DNA of 64,000 bases, from positions 4,402,001-4,466,000 of the forward strand of contig JANFAH010000002.1 of NCBI GenBank assembly GCA_024663395.1, written 5' to 3'. The translations under genes and the position numbers were made by a program. Positions 22,298 to 32,742 of this stretch are shown here, piece by piece (within the stretch, counting starts at the first letter, position 1; every line of letters begins with the position of its first letter). The DNA is from Pisolithus tinctorius. Lineage: Eukaryota > Basidiomycota > Agaricomycetes > Boletales > Pisolithaceae. The notes under the pieces are model-generated. The model was given only the letters and a program-made list of their open reading frames with translations. It was not told the DNA's origin and made no database searches.

Positions 22298-23670
22298 AAC
22301 AAAGGAGTTACCCTCCTCCCACAAACATTGTTTGTTAATCTCATCAATACCAATCTCACTCAGAAGGTCGCATCCTCTCCCTTTTGGTCATGGTAGACCA
22401 TGGGCTTACAAAGGGGGTAATTTTAACACCCATGAAGAAAACCACCTCTCCTGCTGACATCACAGCACTCTTTTTCAAGAAAGTCTACTCCCATTTCAGG
22501 TTGTATGACAAAATCATATCTGACTGAGGCCCTCAGTTTGCCTCCACATTTGCAAAAGAACTTGCTTCCCTCCTAGGATACTCCATTACCCTCTCAACTG
22601 CATACCACCCTCAGACTGATGGGGAAACAGAACACGTAAATCAGGAAATTGAAACATACCTTCAAATCTTCTGCCAAAATGACCCTGCTTTGTGGGTAGA
22701 CAATCTCCCTATGGCAGAATTTGTGCATAATCACTGCCCTCATTCTGTCACTCATCAATCACTGTTCTACCTCATGTATGGGTATGAACTGAAACCCCTT
22801 CTGTCCCTTATCATGGAAACCCACCTTCCTGCTGTCAAGTCCAGACTTGAGGAACTCAGAAAACCTAGGGAAGAAGCCCTCATGGCACATGACCTAGCCA
22901 GAAAAACTATGAAGGACTGCTTGACATGACCTTTCACCCCCTTCCAGAAAGGTGATAAAGTCTGGCTCGAAGCATGAAACCTAAAGTGCTCCTATGAAAA
23001 TAGAAAGATTGCCCTGAAACAAGAAGGACCCTTCTCCATCTCTGAAGTCCTATCTCCAATCACCTATCGCCTCATGATTCCCACATGATGGAAGATCCAT
23101 GACATCTTCCATGCCTCCATCTTATCACTGTATCACAAAAATGACATTCATGGACTGAACTTCCCAGCTCCACTACCTGACCTGATCAACAAGGAAGAAG
23201 AATATGAAGTTGAGGCAATAGTTGGCCATAAGAGATCTGGCCACAGACACACCTTTTTAATCCAATGGAAAGGTTATCCTTCATCTGAAAACTCATGGCA
23301 AAAAGAAGCACACCTTGAACACACAAATGATATGCTCTCCACATATAAGGAATGCTTCCCCAAAGATTTCCCCCCTCAGAAACAATCCACCCAACATTCC
23401 ACTCGCACCATCAGAAAGGTCTCCATCAAAATGCCTCCTTGTCATTACACCTACCCCTGCAAACCTTCTCACTGCCACACCCCCTTTGCTCATCACCAGC
23501 AACAGCCTGCTAGTGATCAAATGATTGCTTCATACCGCCTTTTTATTGCTGACCCCACCATTGTTGACACTGTCCATCACAAAGTCGACAAGAACTCCCC
23601 TCTTGATGTAGTTTATCATGCTACCATCCAAGCCCTTCAGCTTGAGGAATTATCCCATTACATTAACTGA
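20168..23670 (+). pseudogene. Gypsy-3 Pol: protease, RT, RNase H, integrase, chromodomain
   Basis: Protease LVDSGAKISCID is at about 20310. Reverse transcriptase runs from about 20880, with DVRLGYNNIHIREGDQWKAAF at 21267 and the polymerase box IYMDDLLIFS at about 21456. RNase H (SKYTTGGILLQED, NREL, TDHKNL) is at 21890-22140. The frame then passes a (GAT)n run and enters integrase without an HHCC finger or the first catalytic Asp. The core resumes at VDHGLTKGV with the second Asp (KIISD, GPQFAS) and the Glu (YHPQTDGETEHVNQEIETYL). A chromodomain (YEVEAIVGHKRSGHRHTFLIQWKGYP) is at about 23200. At least ten in-frame TGA codons sit at Arg or Trp positions. The deletion and stops make it inactive. 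Confidence 0.88.
22257..22298 (+). repeat. (GAT)n microsatellite coding poly-Asp
   Basis: About 13 GAT units between the Gypsy-3 RNase H and integrase, read in frame as a run of Asp. Probably an expanded acidic linker. Confidence 0.9.
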
Positions 23671-23971
23671 CAGAACCCTCTCCTATCCCCTGCTCATACC
23701 ATCCTGAATGAGGTCGCATATGAACAGGTCCCCTTACTTCTCAGACTTTTCGATATCCTTGGAGGCACAGACCTCATCTACAATGTTTGCCAGTACCCCA
23801 CACTGATTGCACCTCCCCCTCCTGGGTCTAGAAGGCCCTTGACTGCAACCTCCCCTCCAGTTTCCTCCATGTCATCCACCCCTCCAGTGTCATTGCCATC
23901 ATCCTCCTGATCCTCCCACTCATCTCACTCTCTCAGAAGAGCCAATAGACCTCATGCCTGCTGCTTGTCAG

Positions 23972-24705
23972 TGTCATGACCGTGTGTTCATCCTGCGTCA
24001 TCACTAACTCCACACCCTTTTCTGCTGGTTGTTCGCTCACTCTGCACCAACTCCACCCATCTTCTGTTGTCTACGAACCATCTCTGCTCTGACTACTGTC
24101 GGACTTGTGTTGCTCTCCTACCGGACCGGGCAGACTGTTCTCTGAGGGGTCATGTGACTACCTTCAGACTTCTCCCTGACAGCACACAGTCAGGTACTCC
24201 GCAGCGCACACACCACATGGTCCAGTGCCTGGACTGTTTCCTTTTTTAGATGTCCTATGTTACCCACTTGTATGTCCTCCATCTACCCTTCATTTGTCGT
24301 CTGGGAAGTTTTCCTTGAAATTTTATGAGTCTCTGTATGTCAGTTCCGATTCCGGTTACTGTACCTCCATAGTAGTATAAAAGCATGTATCATACTCCGC
24401 TGTCCCTCAGTACAAATATCAACTTAGTTCCTACTCCTTCTGTCTCTGACCTCTGTCTGTCAGAGTTACCTCCAACTCTGCATCTGTACTCTCCCTCTGA
24501 AATATGAGGGCTGGGATCATGCAAGGGGGTAGTGCATGAGCTAAACCCGACACCCTCACTCCACTCTGCCTTTGCTTCAGTGGTCTTCATCTCTGCCAAA
24601 ACTCTGCTAGTTGGAGTTCTGTTCCTGTGTGTCAGACTTGCTTCCAGACCCTCCTCTAGACCTTGTTTAGCATCGGAGTTGGTCAGAGTAGGCCTGGACT
24701 TGACA
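23972..24705 (+). mobile_element. Solo LTR in the Gypsy-3 3' region
   Basis: 734 bases, TGTCATGACCG...GGACTTGACA, with TSD GTCAG (23967-23971 and 24706-24710). It has a TATA box (gtataaaag) at about 24377. Related to the solo LTR at 55342-55867 and to reverse LTR-like stretches at 27251-28122. It interrupts the third ORF of Gypsy-3. No internal region of the parent element is in the window. Confidence 0.88.
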
Positions 24706-24847
24706 GTCAGGTCCTAATCCACAGCCTTGTGAGTCCCATGACTCCCCATCTGAAGTTGATCCTGAGACTGCCTTTGGTGTCTCCAGAGCTGAACTTGACT
24801 ATACCCTGAACATTGTTGAGACCCTTGCCCAGTTACCACTGTCCCCT

Positions 24848-25180
24848 GTGTTGAACACACTTGCCAAGGCTGATCATCCTCTTACTCCCTCCAATCCATG
24901 CTATCATCAAGTGTGCTACATCTGTCACTGCCTTGGGCATATCTGCATTAATTGTGGACTCTATGAATGTCCCCTGTGCCACACCACTCATCCTGGACAT
25001 ACCCAGGCTCAATGCCCATTCATATGCCCCCACTGCCCATTACAAGAAAGAATTGCCACCCCAGGTGTGGTAGATGATCATACCCTCATTGGGAGTGAGG
25101 ATAATGATTTATATGGCAATGATTTTGACTTCAATGACTCCACCATTAGCAATATGACCAGAGAACCTTACAGAGAGTAG
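24848..25180 (+). pseudogene. Gypsy-3 third ORF with Cys/His knuckles
   Basis: About 110 codons lying between pol and the polypurine tract. The core is a series of Cys/His pairs: CYHQVCYICHCLGHICINC, then CPLCHTTHPGHTQAQC and CPHC. The tail is acidic (SEDNDLYGNDFD). The N-terminal portion is separated from it by the solo LTR at 23972-24705. A comparable ORF occupies the same place in Gypsy-2 (34261-35637). The position, downstream of pol and before the 3' LTR, is where some retroelements keep an extra gene, but the content is nucleic-acid-binding-like, not envelope-like. Function unknown. Confidence 0.6.
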
Positions 25181-25217
25181 TTGAAGTCAGGGACTTCAAT
25201 GCTTAGAAAGGGGGTAA

Positions 25218-25669
25218 TGTTACATTTCACCCCTGTTTTTCCTCTTGTCACTGTACATTTACCTTGTGTTTGATCTGTTGGACTGTCTTTCCTTTTAGAG
25301 CCATCTTCTCCCTGATCTGACAGCTCTCTATTTCCACCACTAGCATTATTTGTTTCATACATGCTTGGGACATGTGTCACTATTGTTCAACCAATAGCAT
25401 AGTTACCTCATTACATGTGGATGCCTCATGGTCTGTTCCCTGTAGTATTTAGGCTGTTGGCTCAAGTCCTGGAAACCCAGACTTGAGCTGCTCAATCATA
25501 CACAGCATTCTCTCAGAACTTCACCCTCAGTGTCCCTAACATGGACCACTCTTACTGGCATTGACTAAATCCTTTGTTGTTTACAAAGGTTACTGCAGCT
25601 GTTGCTCAGTAGAAACCCATAGTCTGTGTTTGAGCTCTCCCTAAATCTTGACTTCAGTCAAGTGTAACA
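25218..25669 (+). mobile_element. Gypsy-3 3' LTR
   Basis: 452 bases, TGTTACATTTCACC...AAGTGTAACA, right after the polypurine tract. TSD CCTAC follows. Confidence 0.93.
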
Positions 25670-26063
25670 CCTACCTTCTAGATGGTGGAACTATCAGTTG
25701 GGCTTTGTGGAAACAGGAACTTGTCACACTCTTGACTGCAGAAACAGAGTATGTTGCAGCAACCCATGCAGCCAAGGAGGGCTTATGGCTTTGACAACTT
25801 CTTGGTGAAGTTTTCCACCCACTCAACCATCCTATCCTGCTATATTCTGACAGTCAATCCACCTTTGTGCTCACCAAAGATGGCAGCTACGATGCCTGCA
25901 CTAAGCACATCAACATGCAATACCATTTCATGCATTTTGCTGTGGAAAATCATTCCTTTCATCTTATCTGTTGTCCTACTGACAACATGGTTGCTGATAC
26001 CCTTATAAAACCTTTACTGAGCATCAACACAACATTTCACATCTGCACTCAGACTCCATTCTG
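25670..26063 (+). pseudogene. Copia-1 RNase H C-terminal part
   Basis: After Gypsy-3 the Ty1/Copia RNase H continues: LLDGGTISWALWKQ, TAETEYVAATHAAKEGLWL, LYSDSQSTFVLTKD, TKHINMQYHFMHFAVEN and DNMVADTLIKPL. These are the standard closing blocks of a Copia Pol protein. One TGA replaces a codon after GLWL. It is followed by a polypurine tract (GAGGGGGAG) and an LTR start at about 26077. The reverse transcriptase and integrase of this copy are not present nearby. Confidence 0.85.
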
Positions 26064-26076
26064 ATTGAGGGGGAGT

Positions 26077-27250
26077 GTCAAGTATGTGCTCCAGAATTAC
26101 AGTAATGTCCCAGAGTTTTTCTCTGACCTCTGGTATAGGGAGCCATATACTCCCTGAGGCCAAAACTACATACAGTAATTAATTCTGCTGTCTCCAAGAC
26201 AAGCCCCTATCAGTGCTACCTGTTCATTGCCTTCAAAGTTCTTTCTGCATGTCACCTCATGTTTTGTTTTACCCCCTTTTGGCTTTGGAGTTTTCCCTGA
26301 CCACCAACATGTTGACCAGAGTCACCAGTATGTCAATCCAAAATTCTGCAACCTAGCCACTTCCTGGCCACACCACCAGTCAATCTTACCAGATGTCAGT
26401 AAAAATTCCAATTACCCCTGTCACCCAAAATCCCAAAAGCCTTTCTCCATACCCATACACTCTTCCCTTTGGCACTTCTGCCTTCCCTACTAGCTTTTCC
26501 CTCTTCCCTTTATACTGCAGGATGCTATACAGTACCTTTGTTTTTGTGGAAGATACCCATACATCCCCTTCTCTTTTTTTATTTACTACTCACCAGTCCA
26601 GTTTCACATGTTCCTGTACTTCTCTGATGTCTAACACATCTGCCTTTATTTTCTGGAGTTTTAGTTTACCTTCCCTACTTGATTCTGACCAATACCTATG
26701 CTCCATGTACTATATAAACTCTGCCTTAGTGTCAGAAAAAATACCACCCACCTTTTGGAGTCACTATCTGTGTGTCTTTTGAGTCTAAGAGTCCCAGTGG
26801 CTAGAAGAGTCTATTGCATCTACAGTGTCAACAGTGTCTTCAGCATCCCTCTTGCCTCCTGTGCCCTCTGCATCAACAAGCCCCATTTTGCATCCCCCTT
26901 GTCTTGCAACCACCTTCCATGCCTCAAACTTGACATTCAGAATTTCATATATTCAGCCCATTCACTCTGCATGTGCCCACAAATCTCCAGAATTAAATTC
27001 TGCAACTGTCACCCATCTACCTATATGCCTCTAATGTCATATTCTACTTCTTCTTCCCACTCAGCATGCCTTGGGATGACCCTAGGAAAATTTCCCTTCA
27101 GCTTTCCCCTAATCACACACTTCCCTGAAGTCATGTCCCACACTGGAATTAAATTCCAAGGTCACTCTGCTTACTAATTATGGTACTACAAGTTTTCTGC
27201 ACTATTATTTTCCACCTCAATGACTACTTCATGCACTAAGGTAAGTATAG
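26077..27250 (+). mobile_element. Copia-1 3' LTR region
   Basis: It starts TGTCAAGTATGTGC after the polypurine tract. Its beginning and its end (ACTAATTATGGTACTA, CCACCTCAATGACTAC) match the shorter LTR of Copia-2 (48150-48454, minus). The middle, about 26222-27150, is absent from Copia-2 and contains its own TATA box (tatataaa, 26711-26718), so it may be a nested LTR. I could not place its TSD. Frames in this interval have no known domain. Confidence 0.55.
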
Positions 27251-27852
27251 TGTCAAAGTCACACAACACCCCTGATGTCCTCTTAGGGTGGAGTAGGAGC
27301 AGGTTGGGCTATGGAGTACAGTGGTCAAAGTCTGAAGCAAATCTGACCACTGGGTGGTGAGATATGCAACAAACAGTGAGTGGAGGAGTATGGAGGAAAG
27401 TTTCAGAGGCAGAGGTCAGAGTTGGAGGTTGGAGGTTGGATGAGAGGGCATCAGGTTCAGCTAGTGCACTGCCCCCTTGCATGAGCTCAGCCCTTGTATT
27501 TCAGAGGTAGAGTGGACTCAGAGGAGTGGAGATGAAACTCTGGAGGGAACTCAGGGAGTTGGAAGTGGGGACTTTATTGTTGATATTTGTACTGATTATT
27601 GGAGTACTACATGGCCTTATATATGATGTAGGTCAAGGGCAGTGCAGTGTAGAATGCAAACCAATAAATGTATAACAGGTTAGCAGTCCCTCTGACACAA
27701 GGGATAGAGGATAGGGACAACAGGGACCTTAACTGGGACAAGGGAACTACTACAATGAGGGAGAGAGGGTAAATACTGAAGGAGTGGAAGAATGGAGAAA
27801 AGCTGACACAAGGGCAGAACCCTATCTAGAATGCAGGGTTGCAAGTTTGACA
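27251..27852 (-). mobile_element. LTR-like sequence, reverse orientation
   Basis: TGTCAAAGTC...AAGTTTGACA on the plus strand. Its reverse complement matches stretches of the solo LTR at 23972-24705, including the promoter-proximal block around AAATACAAGGGCTGAGCTC and GCAAGGGGGCAGTGCA. Flanks TATAG and CTCTG do not match, so the borders are tentative. Confidence 0.5.
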
Positions 27853-27888
27853 CTCTGCTGAGCCAACCAAGGCCTCAGAGGAGGCACA

Positions 27889-28122
27889 GGTGGGCAGTGT
27901 CAAGTTTGTGAAGTCTGGGTTGAGGCCAGACTGGAGACTGAAGCAGGTGTGAGGCCGAGGGGTTGGGATCAGGAGGAAAGTCAAAGATACAGAGGGGTGG
28001 ACTGATTGGACTTAGCGACTGAGGTTACAGCACTATTCCCTTGCATGGGTTGCAGTCTGAGTCTGAGGCTGAGGGTTACAGATAGAACCTATTTGATTTC
28101 AGAACTGGAGAGTACAGGCCAA
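27889..28122 (-). mobile_element. Truncated solo-LTR fragment, reverse
   Basis: TGTCAAGTTTGTGAAGTCTG... is the reverse complement of the 3' half of the solo LTR at 55342-55867 (shared CTTGCATGGGT, ACTTAGNGACTGAGG). It is cut at 28122 by the distal end of NCG-LTR copy a. Confidence 0.75.
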
Positions 28123-28238
28123 TGTGAGTCAAAGTGTGGAAAGCTGGTATAAACCAAACAAATCCAACACAAAAGACAAATGATGTGCAAGTGGTGGTTT
28201 GCCTCTGCAGAACCTGGAGTGCAGAGAAACCTAAACAT
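28123..28238 (-). mobile_element. NCG-LTR copy a, displaced 3' end
   Basis: 116 bases, TGTGAGTCAAAGTGTGG... to CTAAACAT. This is exactly the 3' end missing from copy a at 8132. The last four bases, ACAT (ATGT in sense), pair with ACGT at 8129-8132 as the TSD made by the nested NCG-LTR. It abuts copy d. Confidence 0.88.
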
Positions 28239-30094
28239 TGTCACACACCAAAGGTGTTGTGGACATGGTTACAGCTGACTCTGCCTAACTTGTCAACGAG
28301 TTGTGTGCAATGCCCATGCATGCAGATGAAGACTAAAGGCCTCATGTGTAGAAAGACTGTCAGATGTTAACAGTCATCCTTCACACAAGAACAAGTCGTC
28401 AGTGCTAAAGAGAAAAGAGGAAGTGAGTTAAGCACATGTTGAAGGTTTTTAGCACCTGTAAAGGTTTTTAGTGCCCATGTACAGCATTCCAGTTTTCATC
28501 ATATCTCCACCATTTCCAAAGATATTGACTCTGTTCTCACACTCGCTTAAAGTGCTCAGCCCCATGATTCTTCCTTCCAAATTTGGAGAGGATCCTCACA
28601 CCCTATGCATTTCTACAGCACTCCATCCATCAGACACTCATTTTGCTAAGTCCATCAATCATGGCCACCTCTTCATCAATCATCTCGCTTGTCTCATTTG
28701 CCAGAGACAGTGGCTATGTATATCTGCCAGGCATTCCTACCAGCTTCCATCCTGAAGCCCCCTGGTTCATCCCATCGTTGTCAGCCCCATCTCATCCCAT
28801 GCAGCTTGGTCAGCATGTTCTCCTTGTCAGTATGACTTCCAGAAGGATGTTCTTTGGTTGCCTCAGGTCTGTCACTCAGCTAGAAAGGTCTTATGTGGTC
28901 ATTTCAGTCTCCCCGGTTGATGAAGCATATGGATCGTTCCTCCCTGCTCCCTGCACCATCTTTATTCCAGTCTCGTCCATCATTCTTCCCACATTGTGAC
29001 AGCTGCAGTATAATCTACTGTCCTCCAGCCTCCCTGATCGCATCCATGATGAGTATGATGTGCATCTTGCCTTCTTACTGCAAGATCCAGCAGAAGACGT
29101 CCCCCCTTCTCCTCCATCAGAGCCCCATCCATGAAGTTTTTGTTAACTTTGCTGAGAGGATGGAAGGGTGGGAGATGCAATCGCATATGCTCCCATTGCC
29201 CCACAGACCCCCAATGCCCTAACCCCCTTTGACGCCTGACTCATGCCCTTCAATTCTGGAATTAATACTTCCCTGTCTGGAAACACCGTCCATCTGTCAT
29301 GTCATCTTTGGATCTAGAGATGTCTCTGCCAAGATCTGACTTGCATCGCCACCCCCTAATGTGATATCAGTGTGCTTACTCAGTTTCTGACTCCATTTGA
29401 CTCATTCTGTGATATTTTGACTATCCTTGACTTGTTCATTGCCAATACTTACCAATCTTCTTTGCTTGCTTACTTTTCATTTCTCGATTACTCATCATGA
29501 TTACTCAGTCCTTACTCATTACTTACCAAGTGTTTGTGCCTTGTTTGTCACAAGCTGTGCTCCCCCCACAGTATATAAACCCCCATGTACTTAGCTACCA
29601 AGAAGCAATCAGAAGCAGTCCAGAAGTCACTCAGCAGTCAGTTCAGTGCCTATCTTGTCGTCAACAGTTGAGGCTCATTCAGAAGAGTCTATCTGTCATC
29701 CTTCATATCATTGGTAGTTGAGGCTCTACAAAGGGGTCTATCTACCTCCATCATTCATCTGAAGGTTTATCCCCACTTAGTCATCCATCCACTCCTGCAT
29801 AACTCGTCAATGACTTGCACCAGGAGCACATTGTATCAAAGTCCATCGTTCCAGAAGTCCTTTCGGCTGAACACCTTCACTCTGTTCAGCATCCCCCATT
29901 CAATCATCACTCGCTTGTCTACTCCTGCATAACTCATCGTTGACTTGCGCTAGGAGCACCCTCCACTTGAAGTTCCCCCTACACTAGGTTTCTCTGCACT
30001 CCAGGTTCTGCAGAGGCAAACCACCACTCACTCTCATTTGTCTTTGGTGTTGGATTTGTTTGGTTTTCACCACCTTTCCACACTTTGACTCACA
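28239..30094 (+). mobile_element. NCG-LTR copy d, inversion breakpoint repeat
   Basis: Full-length, 1856 bases, TGTCACACACC...TTTGACTCACA. The left neighbour is the displaced end of copy a. The right neighbour is the reverse transcriptase end of Gypsy-1 (flank CTGG, i.e. CCAG in Gypsy sense). It is opposite in orientation to its closest relative, copy b. Internal frame at 28583-28999, TATA box at about 29573-29580. Confidence 0.9.
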
Positions 30095-31514
30095 CTGGGA
30101 AGGTGAGAACAGGAGTGGTGGTAAAGGTGACCTTCAGGGCATCAAAGGCCTGCTGTTCTCGAGGGCCCCAAGTCCAGAGCTGATCCTTTCTTGTGAGGTC
30201 ATTGAGGGGATGGGCGATTTGTGCAAAGTCCTTGATGAAGTGGCAATAGAAGTTTGCCAGACCCAGAAAAGCTCATACTGAGCGAACCTTTGTGGGAACC
30301 GGCCACTCGGTAACAGCCTTCACCTTGCTTTTGTCCATCCAAACCCCATTGGTTCCAACCACCATGCCCAAGAATTTTACCTGCTTTTGCTTAAAGAAGC
30401 ACTTCTCTGGTTTGATGAACAGATCGTTCTCTTCTAGTCTTTTCAACACCTCCAGGATGATTCTGTTGTGCTTGGCTTCATCATCTGTTTTGGTGAAGAC
30501 CATTAGATCATCAATGTAGACTATGAGGACATCCTCCATGTCTCCAAAGATGTCATTCATCATGTTTTGGAAGGTGGATGGCAAGTTGCAGAGACTGAAG
30601 TACATGACCAGTGGTTGATAGGCTCCTTTATGAGTGATGAAGGCAGCCTTCCATTCATCTCCTTCCTTGACACAGACATTGTTGTATCCCCACCAGAGAT
30701 CCATCTTGGTGAAGAGCTGGCAGCCCTTAAGTTTGTCCACAAGTTGGGAGATAAGAGGAAGGGGATATGCATTTTTGACTGTATGCTCATTGAGGTAGCA
30801 GTAATCCTGGACCATGCACTTCTTTCCATCCTTTTTGGGTACAAAGAAGACAGGGGATGTCTGAGGCGACTTCAAGGGATGAATGTATCCCTTCCACAGC
30901 TGATCCTCAAGGAAATCCGATACCTCCTTTTGTTCCTTGGTAGAGAGTGGGATGAGATGGCCATGCTTTGGGGTGAAGGTTTCCTTGAGATTGATGGCAT
31001 GATCCCATGGTTTGTGAAGTGGCATCCTCTCCAACTCCTCCTTGGAGAAAACCTTGAGATACTGGTGATACTCCTTTGGGACAAGCTCCTCAGTGGTCCC
31101 AGCTTGAACTCTGGTGGAGCGAAGCTTTGGGTAGAGGTACTCCATGTCTTGTGCCTCTTGCTCCTCTGCCAGCCTTTCTGCTCTTGTCCTCAGGGCGAGG
31201 TCATGGCATTCATGAAGGCAACAGGATAACTTCACCTGTTTGGTTTCCCAACACACTTCTGGATTGTGCATCCGTAGCCAGGTGTATCCGAGTATAAGGG
31301 GGTGCATCCTGAGTGTGGTGACCTGAGCCCAGATGGACTCTCGGTGTCCTCGATAGTTCATGATGAGAGAGGCAACATGTGTGATATTGCCAGCCACATT
31401 AGGAGTTCCATCAACATTGAGGATGGCAACTGGTTGACCGAGCTTGATCAGGGGGATGTCATTTTCATCGGCCCATTTCTTATCCAAGAACATGTCGTTG
31501 GCTCCTGAATCCAC
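30095..31514 (-). pseudogene. Gypsy-1 protease and reverse transcriptase (5' half)
   Basis: 413 open codons from 31514 down to 30273, then a TGA and further frame to the NCG-LTR. Protease: MDSGANDMFLDKKW. Reverse transcriptase: KPWDHAINL, SPVFFVPKKDGK, DYCYLNEHTVKNAYPLPLI, TKMDLWWGYNNV, and the polymerase box VYIDDLMVF. After the TGA the frame continues AFLGLANFY to TTPVLTFP and stops at the element border. RNase H continues at 9990 on the plus strand. Arg-to-Trp in the MDLRWGY motif and the TGA are CG-type changes. Confidence 0.92.
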
Positions 31515-31785
31515 CAGTGCCTTTACATTCCACTTCTTTTCTTGTCCTTTGGGTCTGCTGTTCTTATTTTTGGGGTTTCTTCTGTTTTCTGGATAGGCAT
31601 GTTTTTATTTTTATTGCAAGAGGAATTGAGCACCAGTAGTTTTACATCTGTGGCCGCACCCACTGGGGTCACCTCTTCAGATGGTACAGTAATCTCCAAG
31701 TTAAATATATCCTGCTTGGTAGAAAGATCATCAATGCCTAAGACAGAAAACTTATTGCAAACATAGCCAGTGGAGACCTGATCCT

Positions 31786-32742
31786 CTACTGGCTGAACTC
31801 TTTTCCCTGGGCCTTCATCTCATTAACCTGCTTGTCATAAAAGAATGCCTGCATCTCCTTGAAAGACATTTGGCAGAGGGCAAGTTCTTGGGCTTCTTGG
31901 GTCACCTCCCTTATGTTAGGTTTAGTGGGACCCTTCCCTTTAGCATGGGGACAATCATGTTTGTAGTGATTTCCCTGGCAGTCAAAACACTTGATGTGGG
32001 AAGGGACAGGGTGGGGGGGGAAGCAAGCAGCACCAATTTCCATGGGGGTGCCACAACCAGGCTGGGTTCCGGTAGGGGTAAGCTGGGGAGAATATGAGGG
32101 GTGGTTATAGGAGGAGCAGGGGGCGGGTTTGTCAGGATAATGGTTATAGAGAAGTTTGAAACGATCCCTAGCAAGGGCGACCTCTCGAAATGCGATGGTC
32201 ATCTGGAGGTAGTTGCCTTGGGTGTATCCCCTCCTTAGGGCTTCTTTCACGATGGTGGGGTGGACAGCGTTTTCCAGTAGGAAACCAGTGGTTTCATCAG
32301 TGACACGTCCCTGGACCTTTAGGGACTCAAACTTCACGTAGAACTCCTCATATCTAGAGTTCCCTTGGCGCATAGTGCGCATCTGAGCTTTTGCCCACTC
32401 AATGTCTGTTTGAGGGGTGAAGAACCTATCGATGTCTTCTATCATTTCGGCTGTATCAGGCCATACTCCAGTTACGATGGCAAGCGAAAACTTTGCCTGA
32501 GTGAATCTTCCAGCTACAGGCCCTGTCATGCAGGACCATACCATGGTACACTTGTCTTGGGCAGTCGGTAGGGCAGTCCTGTTCTGAGTGACCCATACCT
32601 TCATCTTCACCCACCATTCAGAGAACTTGGCCTGATCACCGGCGTACTGACCCAGGTCAGCCATCACTTCTATCCTCCCCTGGATCACATTGGCAGGGAG
32701 GGCATTCCACTGGTTGTGCTGACCCTCAATGGTCGCAATCAT
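31786..32742 (-). CDS. Gypsy-1 Gag
   Basis: 318 codons. Capsid-like region: ADLGQYAGDQAKFSEWWVKMKVW, SCMTGPVAGRFTQAKF, DIDRFFTPQTDIEWAKAQMRTMRQG and EEFYVKFESLKVQGRVTDE. A zinc knuckle near residue 245 (CFDCQGNHYKHDC) has one residue fewer than the canonical CX2CX4HX4C. A more N-terminal part lies upstream in other frames (about 33600-32750, Ser/Pro-rich), so this is the body of Gag rather than its true start. It lies between the 5' LTR and the protease. Confidence 0.8.
   Translation of the reverse strand: MIATIEGQHNQWNALPANVIQGRIEVMADLGQYAGDQAKFSEWWVKMKVWVTQNRTALPTAQDKCTMVWSCMTGPVAGRFTQAKFSLAIVTGVWPDTAEMIEDIDRFFTPQTDIEWAKAQMRTMRQGNSRYEEFYVKFESLKVQGRVTDETTGFLLENAVHPTIVKEALRRGYTQGNYLQMTIAFREVALARDRFKLLYNHYPDKPAPCSSYNHPSYSPQLTPTGTQPGCGTPMEIGAACFPPHPVPSHIKCFDCQGNHYKHDCPHAKGKGPTKPNIREVTQEAQELALCQMSFKEMQAFFYDKQVNEMKAQGKEFSQ

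Larger units (their letters stand above)
18500..25669 (+). mobile_element. Gypsy-3, complete Ty3/Gypsy chromovirus with TSD
   Basis: LTRs at 18500-18950 and 25218-25669 (TGTTAYRTTTCACCCC...GTGTAACA) bracket gag, pol, chromodomain and a third ORF. The TSD is CCTAC (18495-18499 and 25670-25674), splitting the Copia-1 RNase H frame exactly. The pol region is riddled with TGA at Arg codons. A polypurine tract (AGAAAGGGGGTAA) precedes the 3' LTR. A solo LTR is nested at 23972-24705. The integrase zinc-binding region is missing. Confidence 0.93.

Noticed and set aside
22147..22359. Poly-Ser and poly-Met frames around the GAT run
   Set aside because: Alternative frames of the (GAT)n microsatellite, not genes.
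26227..27177. Three overlapping open frames (88, 129, 159 codons) in the Copia-1 LTR region
   Set aside because: Low-complexity Ser/Pro/Phe/Cys-rich translations with no conserved block and no counterpart in the Copia-2 LTR; the TATA box inside argues for LTR sequence.
30567..31229. 220-codon plus-strand frame
   Set aside because: Antisense to the well-supported Gypsy-1 reverse transcriptase; no domain.
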